A stretch of DNA of 64,000 nt from positions 303,514 through 367,513 of the forward strand of contig NZ_JH109154.1 of the NCBI RefSeq assembly GCF_000190755.2. The letters run 5' to 3'. The notes below the pieces were generated by a model. That model did not search any database. It had not been told where the DNA came from and saw nothing but the letters and a program-made list of their open reading frames with translations. Of this stretch, positions 19,284 through 27,971 are shown piece after piece. The position numbers and the translations under genes are program-made. How positions within the stretch are numbered: the stretch's first letter is position 1; the number at the start of each line of letters is the position of its first letter. The stretch is from Methylobacter tundripaludum SV96. GTDB taxonomy: Bacteria; Pseudomonadota; Gammaproteobacteria; Methylococcales; Methylomonadaceae.

Positions 19284-20237
19284 ATGTTAAGACTATTTAC
19301 TATTGACCGGGGGCGGCTCAAAGAACAGACGCCGCCTGAAGACCAGCTCAAACAGGCGATCGCTAAAGCGTCCTGGATCGATGCCCACGATGCCAGCGAC
19401 AGTGAGCGCGCGCAGCTGCAAACATTTTTGCGCACGGCGCTGCCCGAATCGGATGATGTGGAAGAAATCGAGTCTTCGGCACGCTACTTTACCGATAACA
19501 CCGGCGTTCATGTGCGATCTTTATTTCTGTCGCAAAGCGAGGGGCGGCACAGTACAGCGACCGTCGCCTTCATTTTGCAAAACGACCGGTTAATTACCTT
19601 GCGCGAAGGCGCATTGGCGGATTTTCGCCTGCTACGTATGCGCGCCCGGCACGGGCAGATAGAAGCGCATTCACCGCAGGAATTGCTGGTCATTATGTTC
19701 GAGCAAAAAGTGGAAAATCTCGCCGATGCGCTGGAGGATATTCATCGCAAACTGGAAGATGTCAGTTATCTGGTGCTGGAAGAAATAGACTCTGATCTTG
19801 AAAATGCCATTGACCAACTGGCCAAACTGGAAGACAGCAACGGTAAGATTCGGCTCTGCCTGATGGATACGCAACGCTCCATATCCTTTCTGCAACGGCA
19901 TTTGCGTAATCATCCCGAGCTGCAGGAAACGGCGCGGGAGATCATGCGCGACGTGGATACCTTGATGTCGCATACCACTTTCCTGTTCGATAAAATCAAT
20001 TTCTTGATGGACTCGACTCAAGGCTTTATCAACATTACCCAAAACAAGATTATTAAAATCTTTTCCATTGCTGCCGTGGTATTTCTGCCGCCAACCCTGG
20101 TGGCCAGCATTTACGGCATGAATTTCCAAAACATGCCGGAGCTCAATTTACAACTGGGTTATCCCGGCGCACTGTGTTTAATGCTGCTGTCGGGAATTGC
20201 GCCTTATTGGTTTTTCAAACGAAAAGGCTGGCTGTAG
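19284..20237 (+). CDS. corA: CorA family Mg2+/Co2+ transporter
   Basis: 317 aa. The large N-terminal cytosolic domain is followed by two C-terminal membrane helices; the first ends in the signature YGMNFQNMPEL (about 275-285), including the GMN selectivity motif. A functional pentamer in the inner membrane takes up divalent cations. The gene ends just before a 14-bp hairpin. Confidence 0.92.
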   Translation: MLRLFTIDRGRLKEQTPPEDQLKQAIAKASWIDAHDASDSERAQLQTFLRTALPESDDVEEIESSARYFTDNTGVHVRSLFLSQSEGRHSTATVAFILQNDRLITLREGALADFRLLRMRARHGQIEAHSPQELLVIMFEQKVENLADALEDIHRKLEDVSYLVLEEIDSDLENAIDQLAKLEDSNGKIRLCLMDTQRSISFLQRHLRNHPELQETAREIMRDVDTLMSHTTFLFDKINFLMDSTQGFINITQNKIIKIFSIAAVVFLPPTLVASIYGMNFQNMPELNLQLGYPGALCLMLLSGIAPYWFFKRKGWL

Positions 20238-20245
20238 GCTACACC

Positions 20246-20284
20246 GGTTAAGACAGCATGCCACTCGAAAATGCTGTCTTAACC
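20246..20284 (+). terminator. hairpin after corA
   Basis: Perfect 14-bp inverted repeat GGTTAAGACAGCAT / ATGCTGTCTTAACC with an 11-nt loop, 9 nt after the corA stop. There is no U-run after the right arm, so termination is likely but not certain. Confidence 0.55.
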
Positions 20285-20428
20285 CAATCGAAGTAAATTT
20301 CTTAATCAATAGCAAGCCCCCTTGCTTATCAAGCAGCGCCCCCTATACACGGCTGTCCATCAACAATTGTGTTAGAATTAAAAAACTGACCAGCTCTCTT
20401 TGTATGCTCTAAACCGGAAAATTTCGCC

Positions 20429-21487
20429 ATGACCAAGGAACCTTTTTTTCGTCTCAATCAAGAACCCGACGCCTTGAGCGGTTTTTCGCGTACCGTCGCG
20501 GAAATCCAGTGGTTACTGCTGGTCTTGATGATGTTCTACCTGGTGGTAGGGCAAATCGAAGAAAACGTTAAAATCTTTTTGTTAGGCGGCCTCTGCGCTT
20601 TCGCCGCCTTCGTCATGATATTCCATTACCTCAACTTTTTTTCCAAAGCCAACGTCTGGAAACTGGCTTTAGAAACGTGGGTCATGATCTTGTTGGTCAC
20701 CTGGTTCGTCTGGCACACCGGACGCCAAAACAGCCTGTTACTTAACTTGTATTTCCTACCCATCATCACCAGCGCCCTGGCCTTGGGCAGGCTGACTACA
20801 TTATTGGAAGTGCTGTTAATCGGCGCTTGTTATCTGTATTTGGGCAAAAGCGGCGTACCTGGCGACGAGGTCTTTTCCCTAACCCAAAGCAGTATCCTGT
20901 TGGCGTGGCTGTTTCCCATGTTACTGGTGGGTTACGTCACCACCATGTTGTCCAGCGACATTTACCATGCTTTCAGCCGCATCAAAACCACCGCGCAAAC
21001 CGATGAATTAACCAACCTCTACAACCGTCGGGCGTTCATGGATCTATTCGAAAAACAATTGCAACAAGCCCGGCGCAGGGAAAGCACTTTCAGCCTGTTA
21101 CTAGGGGATTGCGATAACTTAAAAATCGTTAATGATAAATACGGTCATGAAGCAGGCAACTTATTGTTGCAGGCCATCGCCGACAACTTTCGTCACTGTT
21201 TAAGAGGTTGCGACTCCGCCGCCCGCTATGGCGGCGATGAATTCACGATATTACTGCCGAACACCAACGTAGAAGCGGCTGAACTGGTGACAAAGCGTAT
21301 CAAAGACACATTGGTCGCAAGCAGTTTTAACTACCGCGGCAATGCAATCACCACCAATATCAGTGTCGGCATTGCCACCTATCCGGAACACGGCGATACG
21401 GCCGAAGCATTGTTACGACATGCCGACCAAGCGATGTATGCCAACAAACGTGAAAGTAAAAATCAAGTTACGGCAACTAGCGGATAA
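20429..21487 (+). CDS. membrane-bound diguanylate cyclase (GGDEF)
   Basis: 352 aa. About six N-terminal hydrophobic helices (residues 25-185) precede a GGDEF domain. The active-site motif is ARYGGDEFTILLPN; the inhibitory I-site RGCD lies exactly five residues before GGDEF, so product feedback by c-di-GMP is expected. It should synthesise c-di-GMP at the inner membrane. The input signal is unknown and no EAL partner is nearby. Confidence 0.9.
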   Translation: MTKEPFFRLNQEPDALSGFSRTVAEIQWLLLVLMMFYLVVGQIEENVKIFLLGGLCAFAAFVMIFHYLNFFSKANVWKLALETWVMILLVTWFVWHTGRQNSLLLNLYFLPIITSALALGRLTTLLEVLLIGACYLYLGKSGVPGDEVFSLTQSSILLAWLFPMLLVGYVTTMLSSDIYHAFSRIKTTAQTDELTNLYNRRAFMDLFEKQLQQARRRESTFSLLLGDCDNLKIVNDKYGHEAGNLLLQAIADNFRHCLRGCDSAARYGGDEFTILLPNTNVEAAELVTKRIKDTLVASSFNYRGNAITTNISVGIATYPEHGDTAEALLRHADQAMYANKRESKNQVTATSG

Positions 21488-21510
21488 ACCTTCTTTAAAG
21501 CCACAAGCAT

Positions 21511-21880
21511 TTAGCTGAAATTTGGAAAGGCGCTATTTCTGAGTTTTGAAATGTCGGCCATAAAAAGCATGCCCGACCTGCTCGCGCTTATCATCCAGAC
21601 ATGCTCTTTCAGCGCGTCATCCATTCGGGTTTGACAGCCACGGCCTGTAGCGCGGAAATACTCCACCATTTCCGGACTATCAATACCTTGCGGCTTTCGG
21701 CTTTGCCGACCCGCCCGAATCAGTTTTTCACCCTCATATAAATCGGCATGCTCGATAAACGCTTCGTCCGATTCCGGCAATTCATCGCACTCTCCCGGCT
21801 GGATGACATGGGCATCACCTTACTCCAGTCGCTCCCGGTATTTGCGGATTTCGCGTTCATTGGCTTTCCTCATTGTAAAC
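21511..21880 (-). pseudogene. remnant of a BrnT/BrnA-type toxin-antitoxin module
   Basis: The frame from TTG 21780 to 21511 encodes EYFRATGRGCQTRMDDALKEHV, the RHH-like end of BrnA antitoxins, but the segment before it has lost the usual beta-strand residues and a normal start codon. Immediately upstream in the minus direction, about 21833-21880, MRKANEREIRKYRERLE matches the C-terminal tail of BrnT toxins; the rest of the toxin is absent. Read as a decayed type II TA locus. Confidence 0.45.
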
Positions 21881-21975
21881 ATCGCGGTAATCCACTAAGT
21901 CCAGCGGGGGCATCGCACACCTTTTCGACGCCCAACCGTTGGTATTCTCCAAAGTGGTGCGCGATGTGCGAACGC

Positions 21976-22098
21976 TTACCCCAAGCGAAACAATTCCTTA
22001 ACCAATAGTTCAACGCCCCAGGTTACAACCAAACCCAAAACAGACATAGCCAATGATGCCGTCAGTATGTTGAGATTATTCAGTGTGAATTTGTTCAT
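21976..22098 (-). CDS. possible 40-aa single-pass membrane peptide
   Basis: ATG at 22098 with AAGGAT about 9 nt upstream, stop at 21976. The peptide begins MNKFTLNNLNILTA and has one hydrophobic segment (SLAMSVLGLVVTWGVELLV). Too short for homology judgement. A 60-codon frame (22131-22313) just upstream may belong to the same transcript. Confidence 0.35.
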   Translation of the reverse strand: MNKFTLNNLNILTASLAMSVLGLVVTWGVELLVKELFRLG

Positions 22099-22130
22099 GG
22101 CGGTTAATCCTTTGTAAATGATTCAAAGGG

Positions 22131-22313
22131 TTATTCTGAATTAGCCACGTTAAAATTTGATGACACGGCAACAAATCCCTGCTCGTTACAGTCGAGAATC
22201 TCCAACGCTTGTACGGACATTTCTTTTAAAGTCGGTTGAACATGCAAAGCATCGCCACGGTTTTGAGTTTCAACGATACCTTTTGCCATGCCGGAATCTG
22301 CAAACAAGCCCAA
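22131..22313 (-). CDS. possible short peptide, unknown
   Basis: 60 codons, or 29 from an internal ATG at 22220 (MSVQALEILDCNEQGFVAVS). The Leu/Glu-rich segment ending FVAV faintly recalls leader peptides of small secreted peptides, but there is no double-glycine site and no export gene nearby. Low confidence. Confidence 0.2.
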   Translation of the reverse strand: MGLFADSGMAKGIVETQNRGDALHVQPTLKEMSVQALEILDCNEQGFVAVSSNFNVANSE

Positions 22314-22530
22314 TGTTTTACCTGTCGCTTGTTGCAGTTGCGCCTTGTTAAACGCCAGAGCAATAAGCCCGGCTTTTCTTAATGCGTGTTTTCATCCTGT
22401 TTTTTAAACAGGGTTACGTATTGCGGCGGATGGAGGGCTGTTTCTTATAACAGGCGGCAAAGGCAATGCTATAAAAAATCACCGTTTTTGATAAGGGCTG
22501 CTTGTTGCCAAACCAAACCGGCAGGCAAAA
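22314..22530. other. intergenic stretch without supported features
   Basis: No open frame with recognisable coding character. It separates the short peptide frames from the terminator of the gltX-tRNA transcript. Confidence 0.3.
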
Positions 22531-22561
22531 AAAAGGGCTATCATTTCTGATAGCCCTTTTT
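22531..22561 (-). terminator. rho-independent terminator of the gltX-tRNA transcript
   Basis: Stem AAAAGGGCTATCA / TGATAGCCCTTTT with a 4-nt loop; on the minus strand the right arm is followed by T residues. It lies 7 bp beyond the last tRNA-Glu gene and looks functional in both directions. Confidence 0.8.
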
Positions 22562-22567
22562 TATTAA

Positions 22568-22643
22568 TGGCGTCCCCAGGGGGGTTCGAACCCCCGTTAC
22601 CGCCGTGAAAGGGCGGTGTCCTAGGCCACTAGACGATGGGGAC
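22568..22643 (-). tRNA. tRNA-Glu (TTC), copy 1
   Basis: 76 nt including an encoded CCA. Acceptor GTCCCCA pairs with TGGGGAC; anticodon TTC lies in CCCTTTCACGG; T loop TTCGAA. The mature sequence is identical to the second copy at 22759-22834. Confidence 0.95.
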
Positions 22644-22758
22644 TAAAACTGGTTTAGTCAGCCTGAACTTAACTGTAAATCATATTGCTGTTTTTATGCC
22701 TTAAAAATCATAAAACCGCAAAGTCATAAAAAAGTCCTAACACATAGGCCTTAATATA

Positions 22759-22834
22759 TGGCGTCCCCAGGGGGGTTCGAACCCCCGTTACCGCCGTGAA
22801 AGGGCGGTGTCCTAGGCCACTAGACGATGGGGAC
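22759..22834 (-). tRNA. tRNA-Glu (TTC), copy 2
   Basis: 76 nt with encoded CCA, same mature sequence as copy 1. The spacing and shared orientation with tRNA-Ala and gltX indicate a single precursor transcript. Confidence 0.95.
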
Positions 22835-22855
22835 TAGAACTGATTTACCAACTAT

Positions 22856-22931
22856 TGGTGGAGCCAAGCGGGATCGAACCGCTGACCTCAACACTGCCAG
22901 TGTTGCGCTCTCCCAATTGAGCTATGGCCCC
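22856..22931 (-). tRNA. tRNA-Ala (GGC)
   Basis: 76 nt with encoded CCA. Acceptor GGGGCCA pairs with TGGCTCC, including one G-U wobble; anticodon GGC sits in ACACTGGCAGTGT. It is the first tRNA downstream of gltX. Confidence 0.95.
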
Positions 22932-22978
22932 CAAGTTGAGAACCGGTATTATACGGTAATTACCGGTTGTGTCCAATA

Positions 22979-24382
22979 CTAATTTAAGTTTTTTATATGG
23001 TTTATGGCTCGCTGTATTCTAGCCAAGGTTTTTTCCTTGCCCAACAATGACAAGGTTATATCAATCGCCGGTGAAACCGCTGAACCGCAAACTGCGACGC
23101 GCAAAGGCTGAGCCACCTTACCCAGACCCAGCGCCATGGTTTCGGCAAGATTCAGCACAATCTGGTGCAAGGCCTCGCCATTCCACTCGGTCACCGCTGC
23201 AAATTCATCATGCAACCTCGCCAAAACCTCATCCGAACCGGGAGTGAAATTCTTTTTAGCGGCTTTTTCATCATACGCATCGAAATCCTTATAGAAATAA
23301 ACGCTGGCGGCGGCTATTTCAACCAAGGTTTTGCAGCGCTCCCGTTGCGCCTTGACCATATCGATAAGACTAGGGCCTTCGGTAGGATCGATGCCCAGTT
23401 CGCCCATATGCCAGCTTAAATGGCGCGCCACATGAGCCGGATCGCTGTTCATGATGTACTGATGATTCAGCCATAACAGCTTTTCGGTGTTGAACGCGGA
23501 TGCCGACACATTGACATTCTCCAAGTCAAAATGCTCGACCATTTCATCAATCGTAAAAATCTCCTGATCGCCATGCGACCAACCCAGACGCACCAAATAA
23601 TTCAGCAAGGCATCGGGCAAATAGCCGTCGTCGCGAAATTGCATCACACTGACCGCACCGTGACGCTTTGACAACCTCGCGCCATCAGGCCCCAGTATCA
23701 TCGGCAGATGCGCGTATTTTGGCAGTTCCGCACCCAAGGCCTTAAGGATATTCATCTGTCTGGGCGTGTTGTTGATATGATCGTCGCCGCGTATGACATG
23801 CGTGACCTTCATATCCATGTCGTCAACCACCACCGTTAAATTGTAGGTCGGTGTGCCATCGCCCCTAGCGATAATCAAATCATCCAGTTCTTTATTGGCG
23901 ACAACAATGTCGCCCTTAATCAGGTCGGGTATGGTGACTGCGCCGTCAACCGGATTTTTAAAGCGGATCACCGCCTCCCGGTCGCCTTTCGGCCCAACAA
24001 TATCCCGGCATTTGCCGTTATAACGCGGCTTTTCCTTATTAGCCATTTGCTCGGTACGCAACTGCTCCAACTCTTCTTTACTGCAATAGCAATAATAGGC
24101 GTCGCCCTGATCCAACAGTTGCTGAATAATCTCCTTATACCGATCGAAATGATGGGTTTGGTAAAAAGGCCCTTCATCATATTCCAGTCCCAACCAGGTC
24201 ATGCCTTCCAAAATGGCATCGACCGATTCCTGCGTGGATCGCTCCAGATCGGTATCTTCGATCCTTAAAATAAACTTTCCGCCATGCTTGCGTGCATAAA
24301 GCCAGGAAAACAAGGCAGTGCGAGCGCCGCCTACATGCAGATAACCCGTTGGACTCGGGGCAAAACGTGTTTTTATACTCAT
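22979..24382 (-). CDS. gltX: glutamyl-tRNA synthetase
   Basis: 467 aa, typical for a bacterial discriminating GluRS. The HIGH-type motif is in [16 protein letters not shown] (about 8-23), the KMSKS-type motif in [10 protein letters not shown] (about 240). It charges tRNA-Glu in the cytosol. Two genes for its substrate tRNA and one tRNA-Ala lie directly downstream on the same strand, so enzyme and substrate are coexpressed. Confidence 0.97.
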   Translation of the reverse strand: MSIKTRFAPSPTGYLHVGGARTALFSWLYARKHGGKFILRIEDTDLERSTQESVDAILEGMTWLGLEYDEGPFYQTHHFDRYKEIIQQLLDQGDAYYCYCSKEELEQLRTEQMANKEKPRYNGKCRDIVGPKGDREAVIRFKNPVDGAVTIPDLIKGDIVVANKELDDLIIARGDGTPTYNLTVVVDDMDMKVTHVIRGDDHINNTPRQMNILKALGAELPKYAHLPMILGPDGARLSKRHGAVSVMQFRDDGYLPDALLNYLVRLGWSHGDQEIFTIDEMVEHFDLENVNVSASAFNTEKLLWLNHQYIMNSDPAHVARHLSWHMGELGIDPTEGPSLIDMVKAQRERCKTLVEIAAASVYFYKDFDAYDEKAAKKNFTPGSDEVLARLHDEFAAVTEWNGEALHQIVLNLAETMALGLGKVAQPLRVAVCGSAVSPAIDITLSLLGKEKTLARIQRAINHIKNLN

Positions 24383-24862
24383 TTGATATTATTTCGTTAG
24401 TACAATTCTGTTAGCGTATTTTATCGGGATTTGTTTGGCGGCGGATTTTTCATACCACACTGTTGCTATATTAACATCGTTTTTCATACCGACCCCCTGC
24501 CTACAGCGCCAATAAAACCCTGATTGGCAGATTTTAACATTTACTCCGCTGTTTTTTTGCTCATCTTGGAACATCAATACCACTTCCTTTTAGTTTATTT
24601 CATGCCGAGATATACCCTCACATGTTAAAAATCAATCTCGACATGCAAGCGTTAACCGGCATTCGGACTATTATTCCAATAAGTGTTTCCACTGATTTTA
24701 TAGACCGCTTGTTTATTATATCCTGTAGCCGTCATTACCATCCCAGCCGGTTATTTTAGGATTATCTATCCAACTTAAATTAAGACGATACTAGGATCAA
24801 CACCGATGGCTACTTTATAACATTGCGTTATCTTAATCGATTTGGTAACAAGGAGATATTCC
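24383..24862. other. intergenic region between divergent gltX and the OmpA-type gene
   Basis: 480 bp, AT-rich. A 64-codon minus-strand frame (24389-24583) directly upstream of gltX has Cys-rich, non-protein-like composition and is not accepted. The promoters of both flanking genes must lie here, but no strong consensus was picked out. Confidence 0.4.
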
Positions 24863-26053
24863 ATGAAAAAAATACTTATTAGTGCGGCAGCTATTTTAAG
24901 CGCGCTTATTTCAGGTTGCGCCTCGCAACCTTTAAGCACCTTCGACATCTTTCACCCTCAAGATTTAAACGCTTTAGTCTCCTCAGGACAATATGTACAA
25001 AAAGCCGATAACTTCTTTGTACTTAATGATTCCTCATTATCAATGGCAGATAATTATCTTGGCGTAGGCTACCCGGCCCAGCCCTCTCCTACCAAACTTT
25101 CAGTTGAAAAAGAAATCCTGAACCGGATCAACCTGACCATCCCTGACCTAAAACTGACTTCAAGCATTCGCAGCTTTGGTTTCGGCCCGTGCCTGGACTG
25201 GGGCTTCACCCGGCTTAACCAGGCGCCGACCCCCTACTCAAAATCAGCTTTCGGCAGCGGCATAGATACGCTGGCCTGCGCAAGTGGCGGCACACCGATG
25301 GATAGCGGAATTGAAGCGACAACCAACGACTTATCAACCACGACGGGCAACATCGCCGTTTTGATTCTCAGCGATGGAGAGGTCGACTCTGCCCCTGTTG
25401 CAGAAGTTAAAGCCCTAAAACAAAAGTATGGTGACAGATTATGCGTTTATACGGTCTGGGTAGGCAACGAACAGGAAAAATACGGACAAACCCTATTAAA
25501 TCAGCTCTCTGACATGACTATTTGCGGCTTTGGCACCACGGCTGAACGAATTTCCAGCCCCGACGGTATGACCAAATTTGTACAAAGCGTTTTCTTAAAA
25601 GGCACCACGCCACCGGTTGCCGACTGCTCGGCACTGGATGATGATGCCGACGGTATCAACAACTGCAAGGATAAGTGCCTGAACACCCCAAAAGGCGCTC
25701 ACGTTAACCAATTCGGCTGCTGGATTGTTGATGTTAAATTCGACAACGACAAAAGCAACATCAAACCCCAATATTACCGTGAACTCGATAATGCCGTTAC
25801 CGTCATCAATCAAAATCCCGGCGTAAATATTGAAGTGCAAGGCCACACCAGCAGCACCGGCACAGTGGAATACAACCAGAGATTATCAGAGCGTCGCGCA
25901 CTGGCCGTTAAAAACTATTTAAGCAGCAAGTCCGCCCACGCAGGCAGAACATTAACTGCCCGCGGATACGGTTTAACCCAACCTATCGACACCAATGAGA
26001 CCGAAGAAGGTCGCGCCAACAACCGCAGAGTACAGCTGGAAGTGCTTCAATAG
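24863..26053 (+). CDS. outer-membrane lipoprotein with von Willebrand-like region and C-terminal OmpA domain
   Basis: 396 aa from the ATG at 24863, preceded by AAGGAGA. Lipoprotein signal MKKILISAAAILSALISGC with lipobox Cys at residue 19. The middle part has DSSLSM-type and ILSDGEVDS motifs like a VWA fold; an Asp-rich calcium-binding stretch (DDDADGINNCKDKC) links to the OmpA/peptidoglycan-binding domain (VQGHTSSTGTVEYNQRLSERRA). It probably ties the outer membrane to peptidoglycan; the VWA part may hold a partner protein. A terminator follows. Confidence 0.87.
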   Translation: MKKILISAAAILSALISGCASQPLSTFDIFHPQDLNALVSSGQYVQKADNFFVLNDSSLSMADNYLGVGYPAQPSPTKLSVEKEILNRINLTIPDLKLTSSIRSFGFGPCLDWGFTRLNQAPTPYSKSAFGSGIDTLACASGGTPMDSGIEATTNDLSTTTGNIAVLILSDGEVDSAPVAEVKALKQKYGDRLCVYTVWVGNEQEKYGQTLLNQLSDMTICGFGTTAERISSPDGMTKFVQSVFLKGTTPPVADCSALDDDADGINNCKDKCLNTPKGAHVNQFGCWIVDVKFDNDKSNIKPQYYRELDNAVTVINQNPGVNIEVQGHTSSTGTVEYNQRLSERRALAVKNYLSSKSAHAGRTLTARGYGLTQPIDTNETEEGRANNRRVQLEVLQ

Positions 26054-26113
26054 CTTTATCTGATACCGGTATAAACCGGAAACGCTTAAGTCATTAAGCG
26101 TTTCCAAATACAC

Positions 26114-26147
26114 AAAAGGGCGGGTACCATTACCCCGCCCTTTTTAT
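26114..26147 (+). terminator. rho-independent terminator
   Basis: Stem AAAAGGGCGGG / CCCGCCCTTTT with a short loop followed by TTTTATT, 60 nt after the OmpA-type gene. Confidence 0.8.
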
Positions 26148-26253
26148 TGCCAACTTAAAAAGAAAATTTCCCTGCAATTGTCAGGAAAATCGCCCAATAC
26201 CTTTTACCCGGATTTATGAATAATAGGCCATTTTAATTAATGGCATTAATGAC

Positions 26254-26784
26254 ATGATCCGCTTACCCTACCTATTACTGAGTTTTCTACTATTCCCCGT
26301 TGCCTCTCTTGCTCACGGACCCACCCCGCAAAAAGCCAAGGAAAGTATCACTATTAATGCTTCCGTTGATACCGTCTGGAATGCAATCAAGCAATTCGAT
26401 GCCATTGCCGGCTGGCATCCCGATGTTAAAGCAAGCTCAGGCGATGGCAAAAACGCCTCCGACGGCATTAGAACCATTACCCTGCAAAATGACGGACAAC
26501 TGGTAGAGAGCCTGGATTTTTACAGCGATAAAGATCATGAATACAATTACCGCCTTAAAGTCGAAAATGTAACGGCATTTCCGGTCGGTTCGTACACCAC
26601 CAACCTCCAGGTAACGGCTGGGAGCGACGCCAACACCAGCGTGGTTACGCTAAAAAGCCGTTTCTACCGTGGCGATAGCGGCAATACCCCGCCTGAAAGC
26701 CTGAATGATGCGGCGGCAGTTAAAGCGATGAATGCGTTCTTTAAGAACGGTTTGATGGGGCTAAAACAAAAGCTGGAAAAATAA
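26254..26784 (+). CDS. mxaD: MxaD-like SRPBCC protein
   Basis: 176 aa with an export signal ending near SLAHGPTPQK. The remainder is an SRPBCC/START-like fold: ITINASVDTVWNAIKQFDAIAGWHP, which matches MxaD. MxaD is periplasmic and in methylotrophs aids electron transfer between methanol dehydrogenase and cytochrome cL. Here it lies upstream of mxaF, separated by the convergent regulator gene, not after mxaL as in Methylobacterium. Confidence 0.85.
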   Translation: MIRLPYLLLSFLLFPVASLAHGPTPQKAKESITINASVDTVWNAIKQFDAIAGWHPDVKASSGDGKNASDGIRTITLQNDGQLVESLDFYSDKDHEYNYRLKVENVTAFPVGSYTTNLQVTAGSDANTSVVTLKSRFYRGDSGNTPPESLNDAAAVKAMNAFFKNGLMGLKQKLEK

Positions 26785-26794
26785 AAAATACTAT

Positions 26795-26858
26795 GGGCAA
26801 AAGGCGAAAGGCAAAAGATGTTTTTTCGCCCTTCGCCCTTCGCCTTTTGCCTTTTATC
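26795..26858. repeat. repeat E hairpin between mxaD and mxaB
   Basis: Words GGCAAAAGGCGAAAGGCAAA and their complement GCCCTTCGCCTTTTGCC surround a T6 run. It lies between the ends of the convergent mxaD and mxaB genes and could act as a bidirectional terminator. Confidence 0.65.
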
Positions 26859-26862
26859 ATGA

Positions 26863-27519
26863 TTAATTTTCATGCATTTCAATAAGACCTTGCCGACTTG
26901 CCAGCAAGGTCAACTCGGCCAGTGTTTCCGCGCCCATTTTTTCCTTGATTACGGTGCCGTGGTTACATACCGTCTTGTAACTTAAACACAGCTTTTCCGC
27001 CGCCTTTCGGACCGTATAGCCATTCGCCAACAAACAGAATACATCGAACTCTCTCGGAGAAAGCGTTTTGATTTTTTCCGATTCGTCCTGCTCACCGGCC
27101 ATAGAAACAGCCAGTTGTTGGGCAATATCAGGATCAACATAAGTACCGCCCTGAGCTATTTTATACACCGCAGTGATTAGCGTTTCAGGCATGCTGTTTT
27201 TAGTAATATACCCCTTGGCCCCGGCCGCAAGCGCACGCGTCACATAAACCAGTTCATTATGGATGCTGAAAACCAGGATTTTACAGTGCGGATCACGATT
27301 GAGCAGTCTCCTGATACTCTCAAAACCGCCTATACCCGGCATCGATAAATCCGTCACCACAATATCCGGTTGATGCTGGTTGTACATTTGACAAGCTGCC
27401 TCCCCCCGATCCGCCTCATAAATCTGTCCGATTTTATCGGATAGGGACAGATAAGCCTTGTAACCCGTACGAACCACGGCATGATCATCCACCAATAACA
27501 CACTAATCTTATTCGCCAC
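26863..27519 (-). CDS. mxaB: MxaB-like LuxR-type response regulator
   Basis: 218 aa from the GTG at 27519, chosen because GGAG lies 7 nt upstream and the next residues (NKISVLLVDDHAVVRTGY) are the normal receiver start; a longer ATG frame from 27813 would add about 98 non-homologous residues. Receiver domain with Asp11, Asp12 and phospho-acceptor Asp57 (VTDLSMPG), AKGYITK; LuxR HTH at about 150-210 (LSPREFDVFCLLANGYTVRKAA). MxaB activates mxa expression in other methylotrophs. No histidine kinase is adjacent. Confidence 0.82.
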   Translation of the reverse strand: MANKISVLLVDDHAVVRTGYKAYLSLSDKIGQIYEADRGEAACQMYNQHQPDIVVTDLSMPGIGGFESIRRLLNRDPHCKILVFSIHNELVYVTRALAAGAKGYITKNSMPETLITAVYKIAQGGTYVDPDIAQQLAVSMAGEQDESEKIKTLSPREFDVFCLLANGYTVRKAAEKLCLSYKTVCNHGTVIKEKMGAETLAELTLLASRQGLIEMHEN

Positions 27520-27971
27520 TGCTTTGCTCCATAACGTGTCAAAACAGTCATCATGCCTGTTTATAAACGCTAAATCGATAGGAGCTTTTCCTGTTTTATA
27601 TCGGCAAACCAGCGCCACTATTGTCGATATACCGGCTGTCCACGAAAGGCACGAAAATAACCATCGTGTTGCAGGGCTTTCGTGGACGATTCTTTTGGCG
27701 GATTCATTATTGGAAATCACCTTAATCGTCACAGACAAACTGCACAGGAAGTTTTCTCGGTTTATTCCGGGATTTTTCCCGCCGATTTCCGGGCTTATTC
27801 CGTAACGCTGCAAGCAACCGCTCCCGTACTATGACCGCCTGCTCAGCCCTGCATCTCAATGAGGCATTGCAAACGTTTTGATCAAGAAAGCTGGTTGTCT
27901 TACTTACCCTTTATTGATACGCATGGGCTTAGCTTTATATAAGTACAACAATCATAACCCCTGGAGGAACT
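27520..27971. other. divergent mxaB-mxaF control region
   Basis: 452 bp with no accepted gene. It includes a repeat C-like word pair (CCACGAAAGGCACGAAA near 27637 and TTTCGTGGA near 27678) and the mxaF promoter candidate. Confidence 0.5.
27914..27941 (+). promoter_or_regulatory. candidate sigma70-type promoter of mxaF
   Basis: TTGATA (27914-27919), 16-nt spacer, TATATA (27936-27941), about 30 bp before the mxaF start. The ribosome binding site GGAGGA follows at 27962-27967. Promoter prediction from sequence only. Confidence 0.4.

Noticed and set aside
24389..24583. 64-aa frame upstream of gltX
   Set aside because: No homology, poor composition, no SD; probably leader DNA.
27520..27813. N-terminal extension of the mxaB frame
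   Set aside because: The 98 extra residues are not receiver-like; GTG 27519 has an SD and the right start.
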